Source: Kitasatospora mediocidica KCTC 9733
GTDB taxonomy: Bacteria; Actinomycetota; Actinomycetes; Streptomycetales; Streptomycetaceae
NCBI RefSeq assembly: GCF_000744225.1
Contig: NZ_JQLN01000005.1
Location: forward strand, 434,001 to 498,000
DNA: 64,000 bases
Reading direction: 5' to 3'
Of this stretch, positions 26,067 through 34,606 are shown piece by piece. The position numbers and the translations under genes are program-made. The notes beneath the pieces were generated by a model. That model did no database searches. It worked only from the letters and a program-made list of their open reading frames with translations, and was not told the origin of the DNA. Each line of letters starts with the position of its first letter. The stretch's first letter is position 1.

Positions 26067-26103
26067 TCGCCGCCCTCCGCCCTCTCACCCCTAGGTCACC
26101 ACA

Positions 26104-27075
26104 GTGAACCCATCAGACAAGGGGGAGGTGCCCGCGGGACGGCCTGAGACGATCAAGGCCGTCCCGGTGCGCCACCCCGGACGCTGGGTCGGCGGAATCG
26201 TCGTCGCGGTCCTCGCGGCGATGCTGCTGCACGCCCTGATCTTCAATCCGGTCTTCGAATGGGACGTGGTACGCAAGTACCTCTTCCAGCAGAGCATCCT
26301 GCACGGCATCGGCGTCACGCTCGAACTCACCGCCCTGTCGATGCTCATGGGCGCGGTCGGCGGCGTGATCCTGGCCGTCATGCGGTTGTCGCCCAATCCG
26401 CTGCTCTCGTCGGCCGCCTGGCTGTACATCTGGGTGTTCCGCGGCACCCCGGTCCTCGTCCAACTGGTGTTCTGGAACTTTCTCGGCCTGCTCTGGCAAA
26501 GACTCTCGATCGGAATTCCGTTCGGTCCCGCATTCTGGTCGGAGTCGACCAACACGCTGATTCCGACATTCGTCGCGGCCCTGCTGGGACTCGGTCTCAA
26601 CGAGGCCGCGTACATGGCCGAGATCGTGCGCGGCGGTATCCAGTCGGTGGACGAGGGACAGACCGAGGCGGCGCACGCGCTCGGCATGAGCCGGGCCCGC
26701 ACGATGCGGCGGATCATCCTGCCGCAGGCGATGCGCGTGATCATTCCGCCGACCGGCAACGAGACCATCTCGATGCTCAAGACCACCTCGCTGGTCAGCG
26801 TGATCGCGCTGGAGGAACTCTTCCAGGCCGGGCAGAACATCTACTCGCACAACTTCAAGAACATCCCGCTGCTCATCGTGGTCAGCATCTGGTACCTCTT
26901 CATGACCTCGATCCTGACGGTCGGCCAGTACTACCTGGAGCGGTACTTCGCCCGCGGCTCCAACCGCGCGCTGCCGGCCACTCCGCTGCAGAAGCTGCGG
27001 GCCCTGTTCGTCCGCACCCCCGCGGCCGCGCCCACCGCGGCGCTGCCCCCGGCCGAAGGCGCTCCCCATGACTGA
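26104..27075 (+). CDS. Amino-acid ABC transporter permease
   Basis: 323 aa, GTG start. Hydrophobic segments include one near residue 30 and the core helices from about 70 to 270. The coupling-loop motif [27 protein letters not shown] and the membrane region [15 protein letters not shown] are typical of HisM/GlnP-type permeases. The single permease probably works as a homodimer. The hydrophilic C-tail ([17 protein letters not shown]) overlaps the start of the ATPase gene by 8 bp. Confidence 0.94.
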   Translation: MNPSDKGEVPAGRPETIKAVPVRHPGRWVGGIVVAVLAAMLLHALIFNPVFEWDVVRKYLFQQSILHGIGVTLELTALSMLMGAVGGVILAVMRLSPNPLLSSAAWLYIWVFRGTPVLVQLVFWNFLGLLWQRLSIGIPFGPAFWSESTNTLIPTFVAALLGLGLNEAAYMAEIVRGGIQSVDEGQTEAAHALGMSRARTMRRIILPQAMRVIIPPTGNETISMLKTTSLVSVIALEELFQAGQNIYSHNFKNIPLLIVVSIWYLFMTSILTVGQYYLERYFARGSNRALPATPLQKLRALFVRTPAAAPTAALPPAEGAPHD

Positions 27076-27871
27076 CCCGACGAAGGCACCGGCGGACGGC
27101 GTCGGCAACGGCGGCCCGATGGTCCGGGCCGAGGGCGTGCGCAAGTCGTACGGCCTGGTCGAGGTGCTCAAGGGCATCGACCTGGAGGTCCAGCAGGGCG
27201 AGGTGTTCTGCCTGATCGGCCCGTCCGGCTCCGGGAAGTCCACCTTCCTGCGGTGCATCAACCACCTGGAGAAGGTCAGCGGCGGCCGGCTCTCGGTCGA
27301 CGGCGAGCTGGTCGGCTACCGGCAGAAGGGCGACAAGCTCTACGAGCTGCGCGACCAGGAGGTGGCCCGCAAGCGGCGCGACATCGGCATGGTGTTCCAG
27401 CGCTTCAACCTCTTCCCGCACATGACCGCGCTGGAGAACATCGTCGAGGCGCCGGTCCAGGTCAGGGGCGAGAGCCGGGGTGACGCCCGGGAGCGGGCGC
27501 GGGCCCTGCTGGAGCGGGTCGGGCTGGCCGACAAGGCCGCCAGCTACCCGTCCCAGCTCTCCGGCGGCCAGCAGCAGCGGGTCGCCATCGCCCGGGCGCT
27601 GGCCATGCAGCCCAAGCTGATGCTCTTCGACGAGCCCACCTCGGCGCTCGACCCGGAGCTGGTCGGCGACGTGCTGGACGTCATGCGCGGCCTCGCCGAG
27701 GAGGGCATGACGATGATCGTGGTCACCCACGAGATGGGCTTCGCCCGCGAGGTCGGCGACGCGCTGGTCTTCATGGACGACGGCGTGGTGGTCGAGTCCG
27801 GCCACCCGCGCGAGGTGCTCACCAACCCGCAGCACGACCGCACCAAGGCGTTCCTCTCCAAGGTGCTGTGA
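27068..27871 (+). CDS. Amino-acid ABC transporter ATP-binding protein
   Basis: 267 aa. Walker [11 protein letters not shown]-loop [11 protein letters not shown], signature [15 protein letters not shown], Walker [13 protein letters not shown] and the H-loop VVTHEMGFA are all intact. It drives uptake through the permease encoded immediately upstream (overlapping genes). An insertion after strand 3 ([20 protein letters not shown]) is usual in the GlnQ/HisP branch. The transcript ends at a T-tailed hairpin 8 bp downstream. Confidence 0.96.
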   Translation: MTDPTKAPADGVGNGGPMVRAEGVRKSYGLVEVLKGIDLEVQQGEVFCLIGPSGSGKSTFLRCINHLEKVSGGRLSVDGELVGYRQKGDKLYELRDQEVARKRRDIGMVFQRFNLFPHMTALENIVEAPVQVRGESRGDARERARALLERVGLADKAASYPSQLSGGQQQRVAIARALAMQPKLMLFDEPTSALDPELVGDVLDVMRGLAEEGMTMIVVTHEMGFAREVGDALVFMDDGVVVESGHPREVLTNPQHDRTKAFLSKVL

Positions 27872-27878
27872 CCCGCGA

Positions 27879-27913
27879 CGAAGGCGCCGGCCCCGCGAAG
27901 GCCGGCGCCTTCG
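27879..27913 (+). terminator. Intrinsic terminator after the ABC importer operon
   Basis: Perfect 14-bp stem CGAAGGCGCCGGCC / GGCCGGCGCCTTCG followed by CGTTTTC. Confidence 0.9.
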
Positions 27914-27979
27914 CGTTTTCCCCTCCGGGTAATAGGCTTAAGGCTGCCTGCCCGTTACCGCTCTCCTGGAAGGACCGCC

Positions 27980-28585
27980 GTGGAACTCGCCGCGTACGCC
28001 GACTACGCCGTCCGCCTGGTGAACAGCGAGGAGCCCGAGCGCGGCACCGACGCGCTGGTCTCCGTCGAGGCCGTCCGCGCGCTCTTCGCGGTCAGCGACT
28101 CGCGCGGCGCCCGGCTGGCCGACGAGTCCGACCTGCCCCGGCTGCGCGGGGTCCGGACCAGGCTGCGGGCGGTCTTCGTGGCCGCCGCGGAGGGCGACGA
28201 GGTCCGCGGGGTCGACCTGCTGAACAGCCTGCTGGTGGAGTACCCGGTGAGCCCCCTGGTCTCCGGCCACGACTACCTGGACGAGAGCGGGCGGCCGCGC
28301 TGGCACCTGCACCTGGCCGACAACGCGCCGACCGCCGCGGCCAACTTCACCGCGGTCGCCTGCATGGGCCTGGCCATCCACCTGACCGAGCTGGGCGCCG
28401 ACCGCCTGGGCATCTGCCAGGCGGTCCCCTGCCGCAACGCCTATCTGGACACCTCGACCAACCGCTCGCGCCGCTACTGCTCCGACCGCTGCGCCACCCG
28501 GGCCAACGTGGCCGCCTACCGGGCCCGCAAGCGCGTGGAGGCCGCCGCCAGCGCGGCCGCCGCCGCCCTCACAGCTCGGGGCTGA
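27980..28585 (+). CDS. CGNR zinc-finger / ABATE-domain protein
   Basis: 201 aa, GTG start after GGAAGGA. Residues about 1-130 fit the stress-associated ABATE-type domain; the C-terminus is a CGNR zinc finger with Cys146, Cys151, Cys167 and Cys171 (the CRNAYLDTSTNRSRRYCSDR stretch) followed by an Ala-rich basic helix. Such proteins are thought to be transcriptional regulators, but few have known targets. It is convergent with the SodX gene; the two coding regions overlap by 17 bp at their 3' ends. In this location it is close to the nickel superoxide dismutase genes. Confidence 0.88.
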   Translation: MELAAYADYAVRLVNSEEPERGTDALVSVEAVRALFAVSDSRGARLADESDLPRLRGVRTRLRAVFVAAAEGDEVRGVDLLNSLLVEYPVSPLVSGHDYLDESGRPRWHLHLADNAPTAAANFTAVACMGLAIHLTELGADRLGICQAVPCRNAYLDTSTNRSRRYCSDRCATRANVAAYRARKRVEAAASAAAAALTARG

Positions 28586-29057
28586 GCCCGCGGAAGACCC
28601 CGAACCTGGCCGCCAGGCCCGGCACCCGGGCCAGCGGCCAGCCGCAGAGCAGCCGCTCCAGCCACCCGGCCGGCGCCAGCCAGACCGGACTGGGCCGCAC
28701 CCGGAACAGGACCCGGCCGAGCACCAGGTCCTCGGGGACCGCGCCGTACTCGCGGCTGTCGCTCTCGACGAACTGGTTGTCGGACAGCAGCCACCAGCCG
28801 CCCGTCCGGCGCTCGGTGGCCCGCTTGACCACCAGCAGGTCCTGCCGCAGCGGGTGACGGACCAGCACCACCGCGCCGGGCCGCACCCTGGCGCCGTACC
28901 GGACGACGAGCTGGTCACCGCCCCGCAGGGTGGGGACCATCGAGGGCCCGGCCACCGTCATCAGGCCGAACGGCAGCAGGCCGCCGCCGACCCGCTCCAC
29001 CGGCTCCGGCCCGACGTCCTCTGGGCCGACGTCAGAATCCCGTCGCTTCGCCGCCAT
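28569..29057 (-). CDS. sodX: Nickel superoxide dismutase maturation protease SodX
   Basis: 162 aa from ATG 29057, chosen because AGGAGG lies 8 bases upstream; longer in-frame starts (29096, 29114) lack one. S26 signal-peptidase-like fold with the catalytic Ser in AGPSMVPTL and Lys in DLLVVKRA. It removes the 14-residue propeptide of SodN so that His1 and the Cys thiolates can bind nickel. It is divergent from sodN across a 193-bp region. Gene pair and spacing match S. coelicolor. Confidence 0.93.
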   Translation of the reverse strand: MAAKRRDSDVGPEDVGPEPVERVGGGLLPFGLMTVAGPSMVPTLRGGDQLVVRYGARVRPGAVVLVRHPLRQDLLVVKRATERRTGGWWLLSDNQFVESDSREYGAVPEDLVLGRVLFRVRPSPVWLAPAGWLERLLCGWPLARVPGLAARFGVFRGLSPEL

Positions 29058-29250
29058 TCGCTCCGCCTCCTGGTCCGTGCCGCCGTCCGGCGCCATGCGT
29101 CCACGGTCCAGCATCGCGCATCACGCACAGGCGTCCGATATCTACCGGTTGCGGCTCCGCCTTTTGCCCTAGGCCCCTGTCCCGGCCGAGAGATCCAGGG
29201 GGCAAACGGGTAGTCTCGGCCGCGGGAAGACGATCTAAGGAAGGACTCCC

Positions 29251-29646
29251 ATGTTCTCTCGTCTGTTTGCTCCGCGGGTGACCGCGCACGCGCACTGTGA
29301 CCTGCCCTGCGGTGTCTACGACCCGGCCCAGGCCCGGATCGAGGCCGAGTCGGTGAAGGGTACTCAGGAGAAGTACCAGGCCAACGAGGACGCCGATTTC
29401 CGCGTTCGCGCCCTGATCATCAAGGAGCAGCGCGCCGAGGCCGTCAAGCACCACCTGTCGGTCCTGTGGAGCGACTACTTCAAGGCCCCGCACTTCGAGA
29501 AGTACCCCGAGCTGCACCAGCTCTTCAACGACGCCCTGAAGGCCGCCTCGGCCACCAAGGCCTCGACCGACCCGAAGACCGGCGAGAAGCTCCTCGAGCT
29601 CATCGCCCAGATCGACACGATCTTCTGGGAGACCAAGAAGGCGTGA
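29251..29646 (+). CDS. sodN: Nickel-containing superoxide dismutase SodN
   Basis: 131 aa. AAGGAAGGA precedes ATG 29251. The propeptide MFSRLFAPRVTAHA is followed by the nickel hook HCDLPCGVYDP, whose His1, Cys2 and Cys6 bind Ni after processing. The remaining 117-residue four-helix protein forms a cytoplasmic hexamer that dismutates superoxide. In S. coelicolor sodN is favoured when nickel is present, and its leader around the ribosome site is a target of a small RNA from the sodF 3' end; that partner is not in this window. Confidence 0.98.
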   Translation: MFSRLFAPRVTAHAHCDLPCGVYDPAQARIEAESVKGTQEKYQANEDADFRVRALIIKEQRAEAVKHHLSVLWSDYFKAPHFEKYPELHQLFNDALKAASATKASTDPKTGEKLLELIAQIDTIFWETKKA

Positions 29647-29666
29647 CGTTCGACGTCGCACCGCGC

Positions 29667-29700
29667 GGATGCCCCTCACTCCCAGGAGTGAGGGGCATCC
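29667..29700 (+). terminator. Terminator after sodN
   Basis: Perfect 16-bp inverted repeat: GGATGCCCCTCACTCC and GGAGTGAGGGGCATCC, separated by only CA, so the real loop is formed by opening the innermost pairs. Confidence 0.85.
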
Positions 29701-29782
29701 GCCGTTCGGGTGGAACCGGTGGCGCCAGGGTGACGCCCGCAGCGCCTTCGGTCCGGCCCGCCGCCCCAGTAGGCTCGGGCAC

Positions 29783-30259
29783 ATGATCAGGCAAGCCACC
29801 GTGGACGACGTCCCCGTCATCATCGAGATGATCCGCGAGCTCGCGGACTACGAGAAGGCCCTGCACGAGGCGAAAGCCACCGAGGAGCAGCTGCGCGAGG
29901 CGCTCTTCGGCGAGCAGCCGGCCGTCTTCGCGCACATCGCCGAGGACGACGCGACCGGCGAGAGAGTCGGCTTCGCCCTCTGGTTCCGCAACTTCTCCAC
30001 CTGGCGGGGCACCCACGGCATCTACCTGGAGGACCTCTACGTCCGGCCCTCCGCGCGCGGCGGCGGGCACGGCAAGGCGCTGCTCACCGAGCTGGCGCGG
30101 ACCGCCGTGGAGCGCGGCTACGAGCGCTTCGAGTGGTCGGTCCTGGACTGGAACGAGCCGTCGATCGGCTTCTACCGGGCGCTCGGCGCCGAGCCGATGG
30201 ACGAGTGGACGGTCCACCGGCTGACCGGGGACGCCCTGCGCGTGCTCGGCACCCGCTGA
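29783..30259 (+). CDS. GNAT-family N-acetyltransferase
   Basis: 158 aa. ATG 29783 (MIRQATVDDVPVI). The order and motifs fit the spermidine/diamine acetyltransferase-like group: IRELADYEKALHEA near the start, FALWFRNFSTWRGTHGIYLE, LYVRPSARGGGHGKALL (acetyl-CoA loop), and SVLDWNEPSIGFYRALGAEP. The substrate is likely an amine such as an amino acid or polyamine; this is inference from the group. There is no obvious operon partner; a weak ribosome site suggests a short or leaderless transcript. Confidence 0.9.
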   Translation: MIRQATVDDVPVIIEMIRELADYEKALHEAKATEEQLREALFGEQPAVFAHIAEDDATGERVGFALWFRNFSTWRGTHGIYLEDLYVRPSARGGGHGKALLTELARTAVERGYERFEWSVLDWNEPSIGFYRALGAEPMDEWTVHRLTGDALRVLGTR

Positions 30260-30532
30260 GCCGGCAGCGAGGAATCACGTCGGATGTCTGCCCCACAGGG
30301 TCGCCGGGGCCTACCATGAGTCACCCTCGGCCCGTCCGGGGTCGCGACATCCGTCCGCCGATAGCGGTAACGTCTCGGGCGGACGGCCTGCGTCCGGTGC
30401 CTCCCGACTGGGTAGGAACCGCTGCGTACCGCACCACCCCTCAAGACAGTTGGGGCGAAGCACTTGAGTCATGCAACAGAACGTGCCGCGGCCTTGGGGT
30501 CTCCAGCACAGCGCGTCACCCAGGAGGTGAGG

Positions 30533-30955
30533 GTGTCCCAGATCGACGGCGATCCTGAGAACCAGGCAGCCAAGGACTTCGTGGAGGTACGCCTGCCCGC
30601 GCAGGGTGCCTACCTCTCGGTGCTGCGGACGGCCACGGCCGGCCTCGCAGCCCGCCTGGACTTCACCCTCGACGAGATCGAGGACCTACGCATCGCGGTG
30701 GACGAGGCCTGCGCCATCCTGCTCCAGCAGGCGGTGCCGGGCTCTGTCCTGTGCTGCGTGTTCAGACTGGTCGGGGACGCCCTGCGGGTGACCGTCTCGG
30801 CCCCCACCACGGACGGCCGGGCACCGGAGCGCGACACCTTCGCCTGGACGGTGCTCTCCGCACTGGCCGGCGAGGTGGAGTCGACGGTCGCCGAGGACCG
30901 GACGGTCACCATCAGTCTGCACAAGAAGCGCGGCGGGACGATCAGCCAGCCGTGA
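30533..30955 (+). CDS. prsH: Anti-sigma factor with HATPase (PrsH/UshX type)
   Basis: 140 aa from GTG 30533, which has AGGAGGTGA just upstream; TTG 30464 would add 23 residues. GHKL/RsbW-like fold: VEVRLPAQGAYLSVLRTATA, N-box region IEDLRIAVDEACAILLQQA, and a C-terminal DRTVTISLHKKR. It should bind and hold the stress sigma factor encoded 153 bp downstream, as PrsH does for SigH in S. coelicolor. The small size, with no receptor domain, fits a partner-switching kinase. Confidence 0.88.
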   Translation: MSQIDGDPENQAAKDFVEVRLPAQGAYLSVLRTATAGLAARLDFTLDEIEDLRIAVDEACAILLQQAVPGSVLCCVFRLVGDALRVTVSAPTTDGRAPERDTFAWTVLSALAGEVESTVAEDRTVTISLHKKRGGTISQP

Positions 30956-31108
30956 CCTCCTCACCGGCCGTGCGGGTCGGCGGCGATCGACGGAGTCGGA
31001 CCCCCGGAGCGGTTCGCTCCCGTTCCGGGGGCGAATCGCGGTACAACCAATGTGATGGCCCGGCCGCGATGGCGGCCGGGTGCTCCCGGAACGGAACGGG
31101 GGATCGCC

Positions 31109-32236
31109 GTGAGTGATCTGGATCGCAACTCTGCTGCCGCGTCTCGGCCCATGACCGAGCTGCCCATGACCGATCTGCCGATGGGCGACCTGCCGCCCGC
31201 CGAAGGCCACGCCGCGCTCGGTACGGCGGCCGGCCGCCGTACCGTACCGGCCCAGCCGGGCGGGTCCACCCCGGGGCCCGCCTCCCACGACGACGCGCAC
31301 CCGAAGGACGCCCACCGGATGAGCCAGCCGACCGACCCGACGCCGGAGCCCACGGCAGCCGCGCTGCCGGACCAGGCGCCGGCAGGCCTGCCGGAGGCCG
31401 CGGACGACGCCGTGCCGGACCAGGCCGAGCCCGTCCGGGCCTCGGTCCCCGCCCAGCTGACCCCGCACCACCGCTCCGGAGCCCCGGACCGGGAGGCGGC
31501 CCGGGCGCTCTTCGTCCGGCTCTCCACCCTGTCCGACGGCTCGCCCGAGCGCGTGGAGCTGCGCAACCAGCTGGTCCGGATGCACATCCCGCTGGTCGAG
31601 CACCTGGCCCGGCGGTTCCGCAACCGGGGCGAGCCGCTGGACGACCTGACCCAGGTGGCCACCATCGGCCTGATCAAGTCGGTGGACCGGTTCGACCACG
31701 AGCGCGGCGTGGAGTTCTCCACCTACGCCACCCCGACCATCGTCGGCGAGATCAAGCGGCACTTCCGGGACAAGGGCTGGGCGGTCCGGGTGCCGCGCCG
31801 GCTCCAGGAGCTGCGGCTCTCGCTGACCACCGCGACCAGCGAGCTGTCCCAGCGGCACGGCCGCTCCCCCACCGTGCACGAGCTGGCGGAGCACCTCGGG
31901 ATCACCGAGGAGGACGTGCTGGAGGGCCTGGAGTCCGCCAACGCGTACAGCACGCTCTCCCTGGACGTCCCGGACAGCGACGACGAGTCGCCGGCCGTGG
32001 CGGACACCCTGGGGGCCACCGACGAGGCGCTGGAGGGCGTCGAGTACCGGGAGTCGCTGAAGCCGTTGCTGGCCCAACTGCCGCAGCGCGAGCAGAAGAT
32101 CCTGGTGCTGCGGTTCTTCCGGAACATGACCCAGTCGCAGATCGCCGCGGAGGTGGGCATCTCGCAGATGCACGTCTCGCGGCTGCTGGCCCGCACCCTG
32201 GCCCAGCTGCGCGACAAGCTCCTCGTCGAGGAGTAG
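31109..32236 (+). CDS. sigH: Stress RNA polymerase sigma factor SigH (SigB/F/G family)
   Basis: 375 aa from GTG 31109 with GGGGGA upstream. The first about 120 residues are a Pro/Ala/Met-rich, low-complexity extension (TELPMTDLPMGDLPP...). The sigma core follows: region 2 with HLARRFRNRGEPLDDLTQVA and GLIKSVDRFDHERGVEFSTY, region 3, and region 4 HTH MTQSQIAAEVGISQMHVSR. In S. coelicolor SigH also has a long N-terminal extension with alternative start sites and processing, and responds to osmotic stress and development. A 9-bp hairpin (31059-31080) lies just before its ribosome site. Confidence 0.93.
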   Translation: MSDLDRNSAAASRPMTELPMTDLPMGDLPPAEGHAALGTAAGRRTVPAQPGGSTPGPASHDDAHPKDAHRMSQPTDPTPEPTAAALPDQAPAGLPEAADDAVPDQAEPVRASVPAQLTPHHRSGAPDREAARALFVRLSTLSDGSPERVELRNQLVRMHIPLVEHLARRFRNRGEPLDDLTQVATIGLIKSVDRFDHERGVEFSTYATPTIVGEIKRHFRDKGWAVRVPRRLQELRLSLTTATSELSQRHGRSPTVHELAEHLGITEEDVLEGLESANAYSTLSLDVPDSDDESPAVADTLGATDEALEGVEYRESLKPLLAQLPQREQKILVLRFFRNMTQSQIAAEVGISQMHVSRLLARTLAQLRDKLLVEE

Positions 32237-32241
32237 ACAGC

Positions 32242-32282
32242 CGCGAACGGCCCGGGGACGTCCTGTCCCCGGGCCGTTCGCG
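32242..32282 (+). terminator. Terminator after sigH
   Basis: Perfect 18-bp stem, arms starting CGCGAACGGCCCGGGGAC, with a 5-nt loop. One of the strongest hairpins of the window; it lies between convergent genes. Confidence 0.88.
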
Positions 32283-32291
32283 CGTGCGGAT

Positions 32292-32705
32292 TCAGCGGTA
32301 GAGCGCCCCGGTGACGCGGGGGGTCAGCAGGGCCACCGTGCCGACCACGCCGGCCAGCGCGACCAGCACGCCCAGCGCGGCCATCGCGCCGCCGGTCTGC
32401 AGCATGAAGTAGCCGACCGGCAGGCAGAGCGTGTGCACCAGCACGGACGGGCTGCGGCCCCAGCTGCGCAGTCGCAGCAGCCCCCAGGCGGCGAACAGCG
32501 GCAGCAGGCCGAGCAGCAGGATGACGAACCCGCCGAACTCGTTCAGGCCCTGGTTCCTGGTGTCCTCGACCAGGCCGGCCACGCTCATGTAGATCCCCCA
32601 GCCGGCCAGGGCCGCGCCCTCGGCCGCGGAGAGGGCGGCGCCGACGAGCAGCGGCAGCGGCCGGGAGGTGGGGACGGAGGCGGGTGCGGAGGTTTCTGCG
32701 GTCAC
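32292..32705 (-). CDS. Four-helix integral membrane protein, 137 aa
   Basis: GTG 32705 (MTAETSAPASVPTSR...). Four hydrophobic segments: LLVGAALSAAEGAALAGWGI, FVILLLGLLPLFAAWGLLRL, VLVHTLCLPVGYFMLQ and ALGVLVALAGVVGTVALLTP. No enzyme motif. Its position between sigH and the lipid kinase is kept in Streptomyces. Function unknown. The divergent gene starts 51 bp away, so the two promoters overlap. Confidence 0.8.
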   Translation of the reverse strand: MTAETSAPASVPTSRPLPLLVGAALSAAEGAALAGWGIYMSVAGLVEDTRNQGLNEFGGFVILLLGLLPLFAAWGLLRLRSWGRSPSVLVHTLCLPVGYFMLQTGGAMAALGVLVALAGVVGTVALLTPRVTGALYR

Positions 32706-32756
32706 CCCAGCAGGGTAGCCGCCGACCGCGGCGGACCGGGCCGTAGGCTGAACCTC

Positions 32757-33728
32757 ATGCGCGCGCTTCTGGTCGTGAACCCGAAGGCCACCACCACCAG
32801 TGGCCGTACCAGGGATGTCCTGACCCACGCCCTGCGCAGTGATCTCAAACTGGAGGTCGCGGTCACCGAGTACCGCGGCCACGCCCGGGATCTGGCCCGC
32901 GAGGCCACCGAGTCCGGCACCGTGGACCTGGTGGTGGCGCTCGGCGGCGACGGCACGGTCAACGAGGTCGTCAACGGACTGCTCACGCACGGACCCTCCG
33001 AACGAGTGCCCAGACTCGCGCTGGTGCCCGGCGGCAGCACCAATGTCTTCGCCCGGGCGCTCGGCCTGCCCAATCACCCGGTGGAGGCCACCGGCGTCCT
33101 GCTGGACGCCCTGGAGCACCGCCGGGAGCGGGCGATCTCGCTGGGCAAGGCGATGACGGACGGGGTGCCTGACCGCTGGTTCACCTTCACCGCCGGCCTC
33201 GGCTTCGACGCCGGCGTCGTCGGCCGGGTCGAGGATCAGCGCAGGTCAGGACGGAAGTCGACGCACGCGCTGTACATCCGCGAAGCACTGCGGCACTACG
33301 TCACCGAACGTGAACACCGTCGGCGGGGGCCGGTGACGCTGGAGATTCCGGGCCGCGCACCGCAGTCCGGACTGGTGATGACCATAGTGTCCAACACCTC
33401 CCCGTGGACCTTTCTCGGGAATCGCCCGGTGCTGCCCTCCCCCGAGGCATCCTTCGAAACCGATCTGGATGTCTTCGGCGTCACTCGAATGACCGCGTTC
33501 GGCACCGCTCGTACGGTCCGTCAGATCCTGCGGCCGCACACTCCTTCGGAGCAATCCGCGCGGGCCACCGGACCCACCGGGAAACACGTCGTCTCCTATC
33601 ACGACGTCAGACACTTCACCTTGGTTTCACAGGAACCGGCCCCATTTCAGGTCGATGGGGACCACCTTGGAGACAGGAGTCGCGTCAGTTTCACAGGCGT
33701 TCGCCGGGCACTGCGTGTGATTGTGTGA
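32757..33728 (+). CDS. Diacylglycerol-kinase-family lipid kinase
   Basis: 323 aa, ATG 32757. The N-terminal catalytic domain carries ALGGDGTVNEVVNGLL (GGDGT at 63-67, phosphate-binding) and LVPGGSTNVFARALGLP. The C-terminal beta domain ends PFQVDGDHLGDRSRVSF. The family includes DgkB and YegS-type kinases and sphingosine kinases; it phosphorylates diacylglycerol or a related lipid at the membrane inner face. There is no extra domain. A weak hairpin follows. Confidence 0.92.
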   Translation: MRALLVVNPKATTTSGRTRDVLTHALRSDLKLEVAVTEYRGHARDLAREATESGTVDLVVALGGDGTVNEVVNGLLTHGPSERVPRLALVPGGSTNVFARALGLPNHPVEATGVLLDALEHRRERAISLGKAMTDGVPDRWFTFTAGLGFDAGVVGRVEDQRRSGRKSTHALYIREALRHYVTEREHRRRGPVTLEIPGRAPQSGLVMTIVSNTSPWTFLGNRPVLPSPEASFETDLDVFGVTRMTAFGTARTVRQILRPHTPSEQSARATGPTGKHVVSYHDVRHFTLVSQEPAPFQVDGDHLGDRSRVSFTGVRRALRVIV

Positions 33729-33730
33729 CC

Positions 33731-33751
33731 AGAAGGGGGTCCCGCCCTTCT
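33731..33751 (+). terminator. Weak terminator after the lipid kinase gene
   Basis: 7-bp stem AGAAGGG / CCCTTCT with a 7-nt loop, three bases after the stop, followed by TCTCG. Confidence 0.5.
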
Positions 33752-34101
33752 TCTCGAACGCGCTAGCCCCCTTCACCCCATAGAAGTACGGGCTGTGAGC
33801 TAGGCGACACCGAAGAATCAAAAATTCCTTCTCGAAGGGGGTTGTATCCGAGCCCGAGGTTTGCGAACCTCTACATGGCGATCGGGACACGTCGCAGCGG
33901 GACACCGCGACGCATCCCCACTGAGCATCCCGACCGGGATCCTCTCAGGACTCGCCCGAACCCCCCTCAGCTCAGACCGTCAGGCCGTAGAGGCCTTCGG
34001 GCCCTTTTGCCGTTGCGGGATTCGTGAAAGCGTTCACATTCACAAGCCATCGATTGCGCCGAACCGGGCCACCGCCTGTCGGCAGGAGGAGTTGGACGAC
34101 C
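33752..34101. other. 350-bp leader and promoter region of wblE
   Basis: No gene supported. AT content is raised near 33810-33850. A hairpin GAGGTT-TGCG-AACCTC lies near 33858-33873 and a Crp-type box at 34023-34038. A long regulated leader is consistent with a WhiB-family gene. Confidence 0.5.
34023..34038 (+). promoter_or_regulatory. Crp-type binding site upstream of wblE
   Basis: CGTGA-AAGCGT-TCACA: perfect GTGA-N6-TCAC symmetry, matching the cAMP receptor protein consensus TGTGA-N6-TCACA at all but the first base. The centre is 71 bp upstream of the wblE ATG. In Mycobacterium tuberculosis the orthologue whiB1 is controlled by CRP (Rv3676) at such a site. Confidence 0.65.
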
Positions 34102-34353
34102 ATGGATTGGCGTCACCGCGCAGTCTGCCGCGAAGAGGACCCGGAGCTGTTCTTCCCGATCGGGAACACCGGTCCTGCTCTGCTGCAGATCGAGGAAGCC
34201 AAGGCCGTGTGCCGCCGCTGTCCCGTCATGGAGCAGTGTCTGCAGTGGGCTCTTGAGACCGGCCAGGACGCCGGCGTCTGGGGCGGAATGAGCGAGGACG
34301 AGCGCCGTGCGATGAAGCGCCGTGCCGCCCGCAACCGCGCCCGCACCGCCTGA
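34102..34353 (+). CDS. wblE: WhiB-family iron-sulfur regulator WblE (WhiB1 orthologue)
   Basis: 83 aa. ATG 34102 after AGGAGGAG. The four [4Fe-4S] cysteines are Cys9, Cys37, Cys40 and Cys46 (C-x27-C-x2-C-x5-C), followed by the G[VI]WGG turn (58-62) and a basic tail RRAMKRRAARNRAR. The sequence MDWRHRAVC.EEDPELFFP is near identical in kind to mycobacterial WhiB1, which binds the primary sigma factor and responds to NO through its cluster. Adjacent to a PdtaS-type kinase gene, as in mycobacteria. Confidence 0.96.
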   Translation: MDWRHRAVCREEDPELFFPIGNTGPALLQIEEAKAVCRRCPVMEQCLQWALETGQDAGVWGGMSEDERRAMKRRAARNRARTA

Positions 34354-34434
34354 GCGACTTCCCGTTACACCGCACGTTAGCAGTACAGATCAGTAAGTCT
34401 GATCAGCGGCAGAGCTGACCACAGGATTGGCCAC

Positions 34435-34446
34435 TTGGCTAGCCAA
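34435..34446. promoter_or_regulatory. 12-bp palindrome TTGGCTAGCCAA
   Basis: Perfect symmetry, 137 bp upstream of the small-RNA promoter. It resembles, but does not match, a DasR operator core (TGGTCTAGACCA). The binder is unknown. Confidence 0.35.
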
Positions 34447-34571
34447 CGTACTGATCTTCAGTAGGACCGATCGCCATACGATCAAGGACTTCGCCGCCAC
34501 TCTGGCGAGGCCTTCCGCAGGATCTGGCCGCGCCCCGGCGCGGCCGCTGTGGCACAGCTCGGCCCGGACAC

Positions 34572-34600
34572 TTGATACTGTTCACACAGAGCAATATCGT
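34572..34600 (+). promoter_or_regulatory. Housekeeping-type promoter of the small RNA
   Basis: TTGATA (34572-34577), 17-bp spacer, TATCGT (34595-34600). This is the best vegetative promoter match in the region and no coding frame follows it. Confidence 0.7.
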
Positions 34601-34606
34601 GGACCT

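Noticed and set aside
30396..30414. SigB/SigH-type promoter (GGTG..GGGTA) before prsH
   Set aside because: The spacing between the two parts is only about 10 bp, too short for this promoter class.
33855..33875. tRNA-like stem GAGGTT-TGCG-AACCTC
   Set aside because: No acceptor, D or anticodon arms can be built around it.
34435..34446. DasR operator near the small RNA
   Set aside because: TTGGCTAGCCAA lacks the central T and A of the dre core, so it was listed only as an unassigned palindrome.
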